DNA from: Luteimonas salinisoli
Lineage (GTDB): Bacteria > Pseudomonadota > Gammaproteobacteria > Xanthomonadales > Xanthomonadaceae
Reading direction: 5' to 3'
NCBI RefSeq assembly: GCF_013425525.1
Contig: NZ_JACCKA010000055.1
Coordinates: 18,838-82,837 of the forward strand
DNA length: 64,000 nt
The notes under the pieces were generated by a model. It was not told where the DNA came from, searched no databases, and saw nothing but the letters and a program-made list of their open reading frames with translations. Made by a program: the position numbers and the translations under genes. This document shows, one piece after another, positions 36,319-45,381 of this stretch (within the stretch, counting starts at the first letter, position 1; each line of letters begins with the position of its first letter).

Positions 36319-37332
36319 ATGACTCACACCGATCGATCGCTGTATCCGCCGATACTGCTGATCCTGTTGACCGTTCTCTCTGCCTGCGGAGGCAAGAAAA
36401 CCGAGTCCGAACGACTCGCCGAACTACGCGATGGCATCGTGTACACGCGATATCGGCAAGCGTCCGAAGCCACGCTGCCAGGCGCCGTTGTGGCCTACCA
36501 GAAGGGCGCGGAGTGGTCCGGGCGGACATCGCCGCGGGACATCACCCAAGCCGACTTGTGCTCGATGCGGGTGCTGCTTGCCTATGGCGCGCTGATCTCG
36601 GACAAGAACACGCTCGCGATCGCCGAAACCGACATCGTCGATGCCGGACTCTGCAGCGAGTTCGACCGCACCGCGGCGACCTCACTGCGCGCGGTGGCGT
36701 TCCAGCGCCTGGAATGGCCGGGCCTGGCGAAACAGGAGAGCGCAAGGATCCGGGCCGCGCCGCAGCAGCCGAAGGACGATCTGGCGCCGGTCGAACGGCT
36801 GATCGTCTTGCACATGGCCCTCGGCTATGCCGCAGTTCGCGATGGAAATTGGAATCGCGCCCAACTGCATTTCGATGCGCTCGGCGCGCTGCTGCAGCAC
36901 CCCTGGCTCGGCGACCTGCCGCGTGCCGGGTTCGCGTTTCATGAAGGCCGCACCCAGGACGGACTCATTACGCTCAAGCGCATGAGCCGCGACCCGAACG
37001 TGCCCGAACCGGTGCGCGAGGTCCTTTCCACCCGGATCGCCAGGATCGAAGCCAAGGTCGGCGATGTCGATTCGGCCGCTTTCATGCCGCGCTTGATCGC
37101 AGCGGCCACCTGGGAGGTGGTCAAGAGCGAAGGACCGGCTGCACTCGCGATTGCCGCACGCCTCGTCGAAGACCAGGCCTGGCAACCCCTCGGCCAGTCG
37201 TTGCGGAACGGCTCCGACCAGGCACGCACCTTTGCCGGGCGATGGTGGGCGAAGGCGCGCAACGCAATCTCGCGGTCCGAGGCTCCCGAGGCTCCCGAGG
37301 CTTCCGAGGCTTCCGAGGCTTCCGAGGAATAG
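36319..37332 (+). CDS. Hypothetical lipoprotein with acidic repeat tail
   Basis: A 337-residue lipoprotein: PPILLILLTVLSACGGKK contains the lipobox LSAC (cysteine about 23). The body is helical, with TPR-like pairs (LSTRIARIEAKVGDVDSAAFMPRLIAAATWEV). The last 17 residues are the repeat EAP/EAS encoded by 9-base tandem units. The ATG at 36319 is preferred because GAAGG lies 6 bases before it; the ATG at 36313 overlaps that site. Function unknown. Confidence 0.75.
   Translation: MTHTDRSLYPPILLILLTVLSACGGKKTESERLAELRDGIVYTRYRQASEATLPGAVVAYQKGAEWSGRTSPRDITQADLCSMRVLLAYGALISDKNTLAIAETDIVDAGLCSEFDRTAATSLRAVAFQRLEWPGLAKQESARIRAAPQQPKDDLAPVERLIVLHMALGYAAVRDGNWNRAQLHFDALGALLQHPWLGDLPRAGFAFHEGRTQDGLITLKRMSRDPNVPEPVREVLSTRIARIEAKVGDVDSAAFMPRLIAAATWEVVKSEGPAALAIAARLVEDQAWQPLGQSLRNGSDQARTFAGRWWAKARNAISRSEAPEAPEASEASEASEE
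37279..37323 (+). repeat. Five tandem 9-base units inside a lipoprotein gene
   Basis: Five head-to-tail units run from 37279: GAGGCTCCC twice, then GAGGCTTCC three times. Each encodes Glu-Ala-Pro or Glu-Ala-Ser, so copy-number change keeps the reading frame and only lengthens the acidic tail. Confidence 0.9.
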
Positions 37333-37538
37333 ACTACGCGCCCGCCGGCAAGGGCATGAGACGGCGACCGCTTCGTCCACGGAGCGACGCCCTGGTCGAC
37401 GCGCGTCGTTTCTTCCGGCCCCCGTCCGATCCGATGGACGGCTGGCCTGACCCGCCTTCGGCCTGCGTTGGTGCCACTGAGTTGCGCCGACCTGGCAAGG
37501 CCACGTGGTCGCCGCGGCGCTGTTCACCGGAGCCCTTC

Positions 37539-39230
37539 ATGTATTCCGTCCGCCCGTCCTCCCATCCCGCCACAGGGCCGATCGGCCGGGGCGTCCTGCT
37601 CGCCGCCCTGCTGTTCGGCTCCATGGCGGCCGCGCAGGACCCAGCCGACAGCCACCCCGGGTCCGAATCCGCAGCGCCACTCGGAGAGGTGGAGCTCGAG
37701 ATCTCGTGCAATGCCGCGGCGCAGGCGGCCTTCGACCGTGGCCTGGCGCTGCTCCACCACATGACCTATCCGCAGGCACGCGAAGCCTTTGCCGCGGCCG
37801 TCGCAGCCGATCCGGCCTGCGCCATGGGTCACTGGGGCATCGCCATGACCCTGTTCACCCCGCTGTGGCCGACGCGCCCCGACGCCGCGGCGCTGCAGCA
37901 GGGCTGGCGCGAGGCCCAACGGGCACACGCGCTGGCGCCGGACGACGTGCGCGAGCGCGGCTTCATCGCCGCAGCCGCTGCGTTCTTCCGCGACCCCGAC
38001 CACCCCGACTACTGGGCCCGCGTGCGCCGCTGGGAAGCGGCGCAGGCCGACCTGTACGACGCCTTCCCCGACGACGTCGAAGTGGCGACCTTCCATGCGC
38101 TGGCGCACCTGGCCGGCGCGCCACCGACGGGCGACGAAGCGCGGCAGCGCGCCGACAGCGCCGCGGCGATCCTGACCGCCATGCACCGGGCGCATCCGGC
38201 CCACCCCGGCGCCATGCACTACCTCGTGCACGCCAACGACGTGCCCGGCCGCGAGGGACAGTCGATCGAGGTCACCCGCCGCTACGACGCGGCGGCGCCG
38301 CGCAACCCGCACGCGCTGCACATGCCCACCCACATCTACACGCGGCTCGGCGACTGGGACCGGGTGATCAGCGGCAACCGGCGCGCCGCCGAGGCCGCGC
38401 TGGAACACCCTGCCGGCGATCGCGGCCAGTACGTCTGGGACGAGTTCGCCCATGCCATCGAATACCTCGTCTACGGGCATCTCCAGCAGGGCGATGATGT
38501 CGCGGCGGCCAGGGAAGCGGCGCGCCTGCAGGCCGTGCCGAACCTGGAGCCGGGCGCCAAGAGCGCCTTCCACCTGGCGTCGATTCCCGCGCGCCTGGCG
38601 CTGGAGCGCGGCGACTGGGCCGCCGCGGCCGCGCTCGAACCGCGCCACCCGGCTGCGCTGGACTGGGACCGCCACACCTGGCCCGAAGCGATCGTACGCT
38701 TCGCCCGGGGCCTCGGCGCCGCGCGCAGCGACAACGTGTCCGAAGCGCGCGTGCAGGCCACAAGGCTGGGGGAACTGGAGGCGGCCACGCGGGCCAACGG
38801 CGAGGACCTGTTCGCAAGCCACGTACACGTCCTGGCGCTGGCGCTGGACGGCTGGATCGCCCAGGCTGATGGCGACCCGGCCACGGCGCGCGCACGCCTG
38901 GCCGAAGCAGCGGCGCTGGAGGCATCCATCCCCAAGCCACCCGTCACGCCCGGGCCCACGTTGCCCGCGCACGAAATGCTCGGCGACATGCTGCGCCTGC
39001 AGCAGTCGCCTGCCGACGCACTGGTGGCGTACGAGCACGCGCTGTCGCTGTATCCCAACCGCTTCAACAGCATGCTCGGCGCAGCGCGGGCGGCGGATGC
39101 CGCCGGCGACCAGGCCGCGGCGCGACGCCACTACGCCCGGCTGCTGTCGCTGTCCGCCCAAGGCACGCGCCAGTCGGCGCTAGCGGAGGCCCGCCGGCAC
39201 ACCGTGGGCGAAGGGGACGGAGGGGACTAA
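37539..39230 (+). CDS. Secreted TPR-repeat protein
   Basis: A 563-residue exported protein with a signal peptide (LLAALLFGSMAAAQ). Tetratricopeptide units are seen at the start (CNAAAQAAFDRGLALLHHMTYPQAREAFAAAVAADPACAMGHWGIAMT) and end (ADALVAYEHALSLYPNRFNSMLGAARAADAAGDQAAARRHYARLL). The middle holds the conserved AHPGAMHYLVHANDVP and LHMPTHIYTRLGDWDRVI, with histidines that could bind metal. The start ATG follows CCGGAG. It probably sits in the periplasm; role unknown. Confidence 0.85.
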   Translation: MYSVRPSSHPATGPIGRGVLLAALLFGSMAAAQDPADSHPGSESAAPLGEVELEISCNAAAQAAFDRGLALLHHMTYPQAREAFAAAVAADPACAMGHWGIAMTLFTPLWPTRPDAAALQQGWREAQRAHALAPDDVRERGFIAAAAAFFRDPDHPDYWARVRRWEAAQADLYDAFPDDVEVATFHALAHLAGAPPTGDEARQRADSAAAILTAMHRAHPAHPGAMHYLVHANDVPGREGQSIEVTRRYDAAAPRNPHALHMPTHIYTRLGDWDRVISGNRRAAEAALEHPAGDRGQYVWDEFAHAIEYLVYGHLQQGDDVAAAREAARLQAVPNLEPGAKSAFHLASIPARLALERGDWAAAAALEPRHPAALDWDRHTWPEAIVRFARGLGAARSDNVSEARVQATRLGELEAATRANGEDLFASHVHVLALALDGWIAQADGDPATARARLAEAAALEASIPKPPVTPGPTLPAHEMLGDMLRLQQSPADALVAYEHALSLYPNRFNSMLGAARAADAAGDQAAARRHYARLLSLSAQGTRQSALAEARRHTVGEGDGGD

Positions 39231-39287
39231 GCGATTCGTCGACACAGGTCACCACGACTTCGGCGCCGCCTTTCCCCATATTTTCAA

Positions 39288-40133
39288 TCAATCCAGATAG
39301 GCGGGGATCCTGGGCATCGCCTCGATGTCCCTGGGTTCGTGCTGGATCACCAGGCGGCCGCTGGTGTTCTGAAGGATACGCTTGATGCGGTCCATGGAAG
39401 CCAGCGTCTCGCCGCGAGAATCGTTGAAGTCCGGCATCCGGTTCTGTTCGAAGTTTTCCCGTGTGTGGAACAGATCGCCCGAGAGGATCACCGTGCCCGC
39501 CTGCGCAAGCTGGAGCTGCAGCACCTGGTGGCCCGGGGTGTGGCCGTGGGCGCGCAGGATCTTCACCGTACCGTCGCCGAAGACGTCGTGATCGAGGTCG
39601 AGAAGTTCCACCTTGGCCTGCTTGCGCCCGCTGAGGGTCTCTGGCTTGACCCCCGGCGGCAGGGGCGAGCCCTCCAGCGCCTCGAGTTCGCGGCGGCTCA
39701 ACAGCCACGTCGCGTCCGTGTAGGCGTTGGCGTTCCCGGTGTGGTCCCAGTGGAAGTGCGAGAACGAAAGAAACTCGATGTCGGCCGGCGTCACGCCGAT
39801 GCGCTCGAGCTGCGCGAGCAGTGGCGTCTCGACGATCGCGCGCACGCCTGGACGCACCTCCGCGCCACCGGGCGTCGCCGCGAAGTGGTCGCCCAGGCCG
39901 GCGTCCCACAGCAGGTCGCCCTTGGGGTGGCGGATCAGGAAGCAGGATTCGGCAAGCGCACCGGCCTGGCCGTCGTATTCGCCGGTGTCCGAGAACATGC
40001 CCAGGTCGGCGAACTCGATGCGGCCGCATTCCAGCGTGTAGACGCGCACCGTCGCCGGGGGATCGGTTGCCAAGGCAGGCGCGATGCAGGTGGCCAGGAA
40101 GACGGCGATGAAGGCGGCGGTTCTGAGAAACAT
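39288..40133 (-). CDS. Exported metallo-beta-lactamase-fold hydrolase (AHL-lactonase-like)
   Basis: A 281-residue binuclear zinc hydrolase. A signal peptide (AAFIAVFLATCIAPALA) precedes the HxHxDH motif SHFHWDH at 125-131. The other ligands fit H in ILRAHGHTPGH, D in LSGDLFH and H in IQHEPRD. The overall order, LFTL-type start, EFLSFSHFHWDHTGN and RAHGHTPGHQVLQL, matches the N-acyl-homoserine-lactonase subfamily, though related enzymes hydrolyse other lactones. GGAGA precedes the ATG at 40133. The periplasmic location would suit degradation of diffusible signals. Confidence 0.88.
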   Translation of the reverse strand: MFLRTAAFIAVFLATCIAPALATDPPATVRVYTLECGRIEFADLGMFSDTGEYDGQAGALAESCFLIRHPKGDLLWDAGLGDHFAATPGGAEVRPGVRAIVETPLLAQLERIGVTPADIEFLSFSHFHWDHTGNANAYTDATWLLSRRELEALEGSPLPPGVKPETLSGRKQAKVELLDLDHDVFGDGTVKILRAHGHTPGHQVLQLQLAQAGTVILSGDLFHTRENFEQNRMPDFNDSRGETLASMDRIKRILQNTSGRLVIQHEPRDIEAMPRIPAYLD

Positions 40134-40348
40134 GTCATATCTCCATTCGAAGTGGCGCGAATGTCTTCGCGATGATTGCGTCATGCGACAAAACTTGGCC
40201 CGCACGACGCGACGACTGCAGACGCGCAGAGCGGAACTCGGATCGATCCGAGGCGCTGCTCGCGGGACGGGATGTCGTATTCGCCGGACGCTGCCCTCCC
40301 GGAAGTCGGTCCCGAGAGTCCCCATGACGCGCCTTGTTCATGCGGGAA

Positions 40349-40549
40349 TTACGCAGCGCCACCGCAACCGCTCCGGTAGGCATCCGCAAGCTCGGTCCCC
40401 GCAATCCATTGCTGGGGCATGGCGAGGGACTCGATCAGCGCAGAGGGATCGTTTTTCTCGGCGCAGTCGCTTTCGTGCCGGCGGGAAGTAACGCGCCGGT
40501 CTGCCAGGCGCGAGGCGATGTCCAGGATGAATTCGATGATGTTCGCCAT
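40349..40549 (-). CDS. Possible small protein
   Basis: A 66-residue frame with a strong ribosome binding site (AAGGAGACACC before ATG). It begins with an amphipathic helix (MANIIEFILDIASRLADRR) and is otherwise charged. It starts 18 bases after the stop of the reductase-ferredoxin fusion gene on the same strand, so it may be co-transcribed. There is no homology evidence. Confidence 0.45.
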   Translation of the reverse strand: MANIIEFILDIASRLADRRVTSRRHESDCAEKNDPSALIESLAMPQQWIAGTELADAYRSGCGGAA

Positions 40550-40567
40550 GGTGTCTCCTTTGTTCGG

Positions 40568-42613
40568 TCATGCCTCGATGATCAGCGGTTCGCTGCCCTG
40601 CATCGGCAGCGCCTGGCACAGCAATACCTCGTCGTCGCCGCAGGGAGCCCGGGGTTTGCTTGGGTAGGTGACCGAGCCCTGCGCGAGCGCGTGCCTGCAG
40701 CTCCCGCAGGCGCCCGAACGGCAGGAATACGGCGGGGTGAGCGCATGCGCCTCGGCCAGGTCGAGCAGGCTTCCGGAGCCAGGCATCCATCTCGCTTCCT
40801 TGCCCGAACGCGCGAACAGCACCTCGACCGATCCGGTGGCCGCAGGCGGCAGGCCGGCCTGGTTGTCGCGCCGGATGCCGGCCGGCCCGAACGCCTCGGC
40901 GTAAATGCGTTCGTTCGGCACATGGGCGCTGCGCAGCTGGGCATAGACCGACTGCATGAAGTCCGGCGGTCCGCACAGATGGAAATCGAAGTCGCCGAAT
41001 GGAAGCACCGCCTGCAGCAGAGCCAGGTCGATGCGGCCCTTCGCGTGGTAGTCGACGCCTTCGACGCTGCCCTCGCCAGGATCGCTCAGGACCTGGACCA
41101 CGCGCACTGCACCGTGGGTGGCCTCGGCGAGCTGCCGCAGCTCGCCGGCGAAAGCACGCTCGGCCACGCTGCGGCTGCCATGGATGAACCAGGTTCGCCG
41201 CATGCGGCGCTTCCGCACGCCTTCGTGAACCACGTGCCTGAGCATCGCGATCATCGGCGTGATGCCGACGCCCGCGGAGATCAGCACCAGCGGGCGCTGC
41301 TCCAGCGCATCGACGACGAACTCGCCGCGCGGCGCCTGCGCCTGGATCACGTCGCCGGCGCGGCAGCCGTCGTGCAGGTGCGCGGAGAAGACACCCTGCT
41401 TCCTGACGCTGATGCGATAGCGGCCGTCGGACGGAGCGGCCGATAGCGTGTACACGCGCGAGGTAGGGCGCTCGTCGCCGGGCAGCTTCAGCCGCACCGG
41501 CAGGTACTGGCCGGCCTGGTGCAGCCAAGGCCCCGCCGTGTCCACGGGTTCGAGCCAGAACGACTTGACCACGGACGACTCCTGCACGACCTCGACCATA
41601 CGGAAGTCGCGCCACTGCCCGCGTATCCGCTCGGCCTCGCGGCGCGCGTCGGACTGCTCCCACGAGCCGGTCATCAGCGAGTTCGGCGACACTTCGCCGT
41701 CGCGGCCGCGCAGCGCGAACGCACCCCTCCGCCTGGTCCAGCGCCGAATGTCCACGTGCCACAGCCGCTCCGCGCCCTGGAAGCTGCGGACTTCTTCCGC
41801 CTCGAAATCGAGCACCACATCGCCGGACAGATGGAGCATGTCGCCGGTGGCGAAGTCCACGAACACCAGGCCCGCCTTGGGGTTGAGCAGGAAGTTGCCG
41901 AGCGTGTTGAAGTGCAGGTTGCCGGCAAAGTCCGGAATGGTCAGCCGGTTGCCGCGGACCCTGACGAAGCCCGGCTTGCCGCCCCGGTGGGAAGCGTCCA
42001 CCGAGCGCGCACCCTGCTCTCCCTGCTCGGTATGGCTGCCGACGAAAAAGATGTCGGCAGCCTCGATCATCTCCCGCGCCGCCTCATCGAGATCCTGGCC
42101 GGACTCGATGTCGCCCTGCCAGGCCTGCGCGGGGTCGCGGACGAATTCCAAGCCGCGCGCATGGATGTACTGCGGGCAGTTGCCGAAGGATTGGCCGACG
42201 GCCACGCCGAGCCTCCCGCTTTCGTCCCGCACCAGAATGCCGTTCATCCGGTTGCGTCGCCGCGTGTGCAGCTCGATCCCGAGCAGGCCGACGGGTTCGC
42301 CGGGCACCCAGCCTTCGGCGACCGGATCCGATGGATCGGGCATGCGATCGATCTGCAGAAACGTCGCGTCGGGGGAATGCGCGAAGCCGGGCATGCCCGC
42401 CAGCAGGGTGATGGCAGGGTCGCCGTGCCGGTCGACGCTGGCCGCGACCAGGAACGGCAGCTGCGCGAAGAACGTCCGGTGCTGGTCGGGCATGTGGTCG
42501 CGCACCACCTTCCTGGCGATCGCGTCCATACGCTCGGCCACGCCGAGTCGCCGCTGGATGGCGAGCTCGCCGGCGTGGAAGTGCGACGGGGACAGTGCAG
42601 TCGACATTGCCAT
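40568..42613 (-). CDS. PNPOx-like/FAD reductase/2Fe-2S ferredoxin fusion
   Basis: A 681-residue multidomain redox protein. Residues about 1-310 resemble a PNP-oxidase-fold flavin-binding domain (GNLHFNTLGNFLLNPKAGLVFVDFATGDML). About 340-570 is a ferredoxin-NADP reductase module (TSRVYTLSAAP for FAD, ISAGVGITPMIAML for NAD, HLCGPPDFMQSV). About 590-681 is a plant-type 2Fe-2S ferredoxin with ligands in YSCRSGACGSCRHAL and the fourth cysteine in LLCQALP. Electrons should flow NAD(P)H to FAD to the iron-sulfur centre and perhaps the second flavin. The start is 42613 or 42607. Confidence 0.92.
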   Translation of the reverse strand: MAMSTALSPSHFHAGELAIQRRLGVAERMDAIARKVVRDHMPDQHRTFFAQLPFLVAASVDRHGDPAITLLAGMPGFAHSPDATFLQIDRMPDPSDPVAEGWVPGEPVGLLGIELHTRRRNRMNGILVRDESGRLGVAVGQSFGNCPQYIHARGLEFVRDPAQAWQGDIESGQDLDEAAREMIEAADIFFVGSHTEQGEQGARSVDASHRGGKPGFVRVRGNRLTIPDFAGNLHFNTLGNFLLNPKAGLVFVDFATGDMLHLSGDVVLDFEAEEVRSFQGAERLWHVDIRRWTRRRGAFALRGRDGEVSPNSLMTGSWEQSDARREAERIRGQWRDFRMVEVVQESSVVKSFWLEPVDTAGPWLHQAGQYLPVRLKLPGDERPTSRVYTLSAAPSDGRYRISVRKQGVFSAHLHDGCRAGDVIQAQAPRGEFVVDALEQRPLVLISAGVGITPMIAMLRHVVHEGVRKRRMRRTWFIHGSRSVAERAFAGELRQLAEATHGAVRVVQVLSDPGEGSVEGVDYHAKGRIDLALLQAVLPFGDFDFHLCGPPDFMQSVYAQLRSAHVPNERIYAEAFGPAGIRRDNQAGLPPAATGSVEVLFARSGKEARWMPGSGSLLDLAEAHALTPPYSCRSGACGSCRHALAQGSVTYPSKPRAPCGDDEVLLCQALPMQGSEPLIIEA

Positions 42614-42661
42614 GACTCGACAGGGCCCGGTGGGCGGCTTGCGCCGCCAGCCCGATCCCTG

Positions 42662-43528
42662 TCACTCCCCCCAGTCCATCCATTCGCCAGGCGTGACGAC
42701 CTGGACTGCAACGGACGTCCCGCGTGCCGCCCTGCGCAAGCGTTCGATCGGGTCTTCGACCTCCACGTACTCCGCCAGGCCCGATACGCCGTAGTGGATG
42801 GGGACCAGGCGACGCGCGCCCAGGATGGTCGCGGCCGCAACCGCCTGTTCGGGTGTCAACACGCCCGGTTGGCCGCTGACCGGCTTGCGCCAGCCGAAGC
42901 GCGCACCGTTGACCGGCAGGAAGGCCGCATCGAACGGGCCGAACTGGCGGGCGATCCGCCACCAGTGCCCATGCCAAAGCGTGTCTCCGCCATGGAAGAT
43001 ACGACGGCCTCCCGCCGACACCACCCAGGAAGCCTGCGGGTCGCCATACCCGTCCGCGGCGGGCACCGGGGTGGCGGTGAAGTCGCCGAGCAACTGCGGC
43101 TCCCAGAGCGTGCCGGGCCATGCCCGTGCGCCTTGTGGAAGCGGCCTCGGGTTCGTCCCGGCCGGGTGCACGAGAGCACCACCACCGCCCAGCGCTTCCG
43201 CGACGGCCTTCGCATCGAAATGGTCGGGGTGCGCGTGGGTGATCAGGACATAGACGTCGCCAACGGCGTCGTCAACGGGAACGAGCGGATCCTCGAGCCC
43301 GGGTCCCCAGCTGTCCGGGTTGATCAGCGGATCGATGAACAAGGTCGCCTCCGGGAGCTGCAGGCGGATGCCCGCCCATGCGAGCCGACGGATGCGCAGG
43401 CCGTCCGGGTTGGCCGTCGCGAAGACGCGACTGCCCGGCAACAGCGCTGCGGTCGCCACGCCGGCGCTGCCGGCCAGGAACCGTCGACGCGAGATGCGGT
43501 GCGTGGAGACGCGGTCGTTGTCGTTCAT
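42662..43528 (-). CDS. Tat-exported metallo-beta-lactamase-fold hydrolase (UlaG-like)
   Basis: A 288-residue protein beginning with a twin-arginine signal (SRRRFLAGSAGVATAALLPG). The metal motif is LITHAHPDHFDAKAV, followed by FHGGDTLWHGHW and VPIHYGVSGLAEY, as in UlaG/L-ascorbate-lactonase-like enzymes. Tat export implies folding with cofactor in the cytoplasm. Its ATG overlaps the stop of the next upstream metallo-hydrolase gene (ATGA). Confidence 0.9.
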   Translation of the reverse strand: MNDNDRVSTHRISRRRFLAGSAGVATAALLPGSRVFATANPDGLRIRRLAWAGIRLQLPEATLFIDPLINPDSWGPGLEDPLVPVDDAVGDVYVLITHAHPDHFDAKAVAEALGGGGALVHPAGTNPRPLPQGARAWPGTLWEPQLLGDFTATPVPAADGYGDPQASWVVSAGGRRIFHGGDTLWHGHWWRIARQFGPFDAAFLPVNGARFGWRKPVSGQPGVLTPEQAVAAATILGARRLVPIHYGVSGLAEYVEVEDPIERLRRAARGTSVAVQVVTPGEWMDWGE

Positions 43529-44364
43529 GCGCGATCCTCCCGTAGTGCGATTTCGGCATCGAGCGCGAAGACCGACTGCGCAACGATCGCCGCCAGGTTG
43601 TGCTGGTGCCATTCGCGCTCGAAACCGGTCGGTTCGACCCGCGGTGCCAGGCAGGCTTCGATGGGAATCGCAGCGATGCGCTCGTGGACCGCGTGCGGTG
43701 TCGCATCGGCGCGGATCGCATCGGCACGGATCCGGATCACGGCAGCCTGCAGCCGGTCCAGGTAGTGGATCGCGTTGTCGAGCACGGCGGAGGGAAACCG
43801 GCCCATGTGCCCGCCGATGACGGTGCGCCGGCCGAACTGGCGCATCCGGTCGATCGCGGTGCGGATCTGCGCGGGGTCGGCCTTGGAGAGATAGACGATG
43901 TTGCCGACGATGTTGTCGCCGGCGCAGACCAGGTCGGCCGTGGGCACGTCCACGCTGACGTGGTCCATCGTCTTGCCGGGGTTGTGCAGGAAGCGCAACT
44001 CGTTCTGGCCCCAGCGCAAGGTCATTCCGCCATCGAACACCACCTGCGGCTCGCGATAGAACGCGTCGACCGGCTTGTTCTGCGAAAGGAAGGCATGGCG
44101 ATGGTGCCTGTTCGCGATCGTCAACGCCTCCGGGAACAATGACAGTCCCGCGATGTGGTCGCTCATGAAATGGGTGGCTGCGACGATCCGCACCGTCTTG
44201 CCCATGTCCCGGCAAAGGACATGGTGCAACCAATGCGCGTCCTCCATGCTGCCCAGCGCGTCGACCAGAAGCACGTCGTCACCGTCGAGGAACGCCGTGG
44301 CCACCGATTCGTGAACATCGCCGACGAACATCAGCGCGTTGGAACCGAGCTCTTCAACTCTCAT
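43525..44364 (-). CDS. Cytoplasmic metallo-beta-lactamase-fold protein
   Basis: A 279-residue metallo-beta-lactamase-superfamily protein. The key motif is ATHFMSDHIAGLSLF, where one histidine of HxHxDH is replaced (HFMSDH), then NPGKTMDHVSVDVPTADLVCAGDNIVGNIVYL and a distal VIGGHMGRFPS. There is no signal peptide. It is the first gene of a set with the Tat-exported hydrolase (ATGA overlap) and perhaps the flavoprotein fusion. The changed metal ligand leaves catalysis uncertain. Confidence 0.85.
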   Translation of the reverse strand: MRVEELGSNALMFVGDVHESVATAFLDGDDVLLVDALGSMEDAHWLHHVLCRDMGKTVRIVAATHFMSDHIAGLSLFPEALTIANRHHRHAFLSQNKPVDAFYREPQVVFDGGMTLRWGQNELRFLHNPGKTMDHVSVDVPTADLVCAGDNIVGNIVYLSKADPAQIRTAIDRMRQFGRRTVIGGHMGRFPSAVLDNAIHYLDRLQAAVIRIRADAIRADATPHAVHERIAAIPIEACLAPRVEPTGFEREWHQHNLAAIVAQSVFALDAEIALREDRA

Positions 44365-44433
44365 GGCGTTCGCCCATCGTTTTGCCGGCCGCTCGCTGCC
44401 GGCACCAATTGCTCGCCATGATCCGTGGGCGGC

Positions 44434-45051
44434 TCACGCCGCCAGCCCCACCTTCGTCGCCGGCATGGGCACGAAGCCCGGCAGCTGCTCGATGCGCTGC
44501 AACCACGCATTGACGTTGGCGTACGCATCCAGCGCGACGTTGCCTTCCGGCGCGTGCGCGATGTAGGAGTACGCCGCCACGTCGGCGATGGTCGGCACGT
44601 CCGCCGCCAGGAAGGCGCGGTCCTGCAGCTCGCCGTCGATCACCTTCAGCAGGGCGTGGCTGCGCGCGATCAGCGCGTCCGCGTCCAGCTTCGCCCCGAA
44701 CACGGTCACCACGCGCGCGGCCGCCGGGCCGAACGCGATCTGGCCCGCGGCCACCGACAGCCAGCGCTGCACGCGCGCCGCGCCCACCGGGTCTTCCGGC
44801 AACCACTGGCCGCCGCCGTACTTCTTGGCGATGTAGACGAGGATGGCGTTCGAGTCGGCCACCACCACGCCCTCGTCGTCGAGCACGGGCACCTGGCCGA
44901 AGCTGTTCATCCGCAGGAACTCCGGCTGCTTGTGCGCCCCACTCTTCAGGTCGACGTCGACCAATTCGACCTCCAGGCCGATCAGCGAGAGCAGCAGTTG
45001 CGCGCGGTGCGAATGGCCCGATAGCGGGTGGCGATGGAGTTGGATTGCCAT
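44434..45051 (-). CDS. Glutathione S-transferase
   Basis: A 205-residue GST. The N-terminal domain has [19 protein letters not shown] with a serine in the active-site region, and [28 protein letters not shown] with the cis-proline and glutathione-binding residues. The C-terminal helical domain holds [19 protein letters not shown]. It is divergent from a LysR regulator, the usual arrangement for inducible GST genes. Confidence 0.93.
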   Translation of the reverse strand: MAIQLHRHPLSGHSHRAQLLLSLIGLEVELVDVDLKSGAHKQPEFLRMNSFGQVPVLDDEGVVVADSNAILVYIAKKYGGGQWLPEDPVGAARVQRWLSVAAGQIAFGPAAARVVTVFGAKLDADALIARSHALLKVIDGELQDRAFLAADVPTIADVAAYSYIAHAPEGNVALDAYANVNAWLQRIEQLPGFVPMPATKVGLAA

Positions 45052-45129
45052 GTCGAAGGTCCTTTAGGGGGAAAGGTGGATTGCGGGGTGATGGATCAGA
45101 GACCGAGTTCGCCAAGCGACGGCCGGTCG

Positions 45130-45234
45130 TCAGGCGACCCGGGCGGGCTCGCGCGTGTTCCACGCATCCTCGGCCAACCGCACTTTCTGCGCGGCGGTGT
45201 CCCGGATGAAGGGCGGCAGTGGGGGTCTGTCCAT
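45130..45234 (-). pseudogene. Truncated DUF1348 (NTF2-like) gene
   Basis: A 34-codon frame encodes [20 protein letters not shown] followed by [14 protein letters not shown], which matches the first residues of DUF1348 SnoaL/NTF2-like proteins (family form [30 protein letters not shown]). It then hits a stop; the remaining ~120 residues of the family are absent. It lies in the GST/LysR intergenic region and is likely the leftover of a deleted neighbour. Confidence 0.6.
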
Positions 45235-45324
45235 GGTCGGCTCCTCGGCGGAGAGGGAAGGCGCAGGTCGCGGGCGGTGGTGGCTGGCTTTGGCGCCCGT
45301 CGCCCAGAGAGCCTAGGTGCTTCC

Positions 45325-45376
45325 ATATTTCGGCACTAGGGTGTAAATAGTGGAATCACTCTTCCGAAATATGGAA
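45325..45376. promoter_or_regulatory. Probable LysR operator, inverted repeat before the gene
   Basis: TTCCATATTTCGG (from about 45325) and CCGAAATATGGAA (ending near 45376) are reverse complements of each other, 13 bases each, spaced about 25 bases apart. They lie just ahead of the LysR start at 45382, in the divergent control region shared with the GST gene. This fits LysR autoregulation. The between-arm sequence contains a T-N11-A-type pattern. Confidence 0.6.
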
Positions 45377-45381
45377 CAGAC

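Noticed and set aside
37279..37323. Short tandem units as a possible CRISPR array
   Set aside because: Units are 9 bases with no spacers and lie inside a coding frame.
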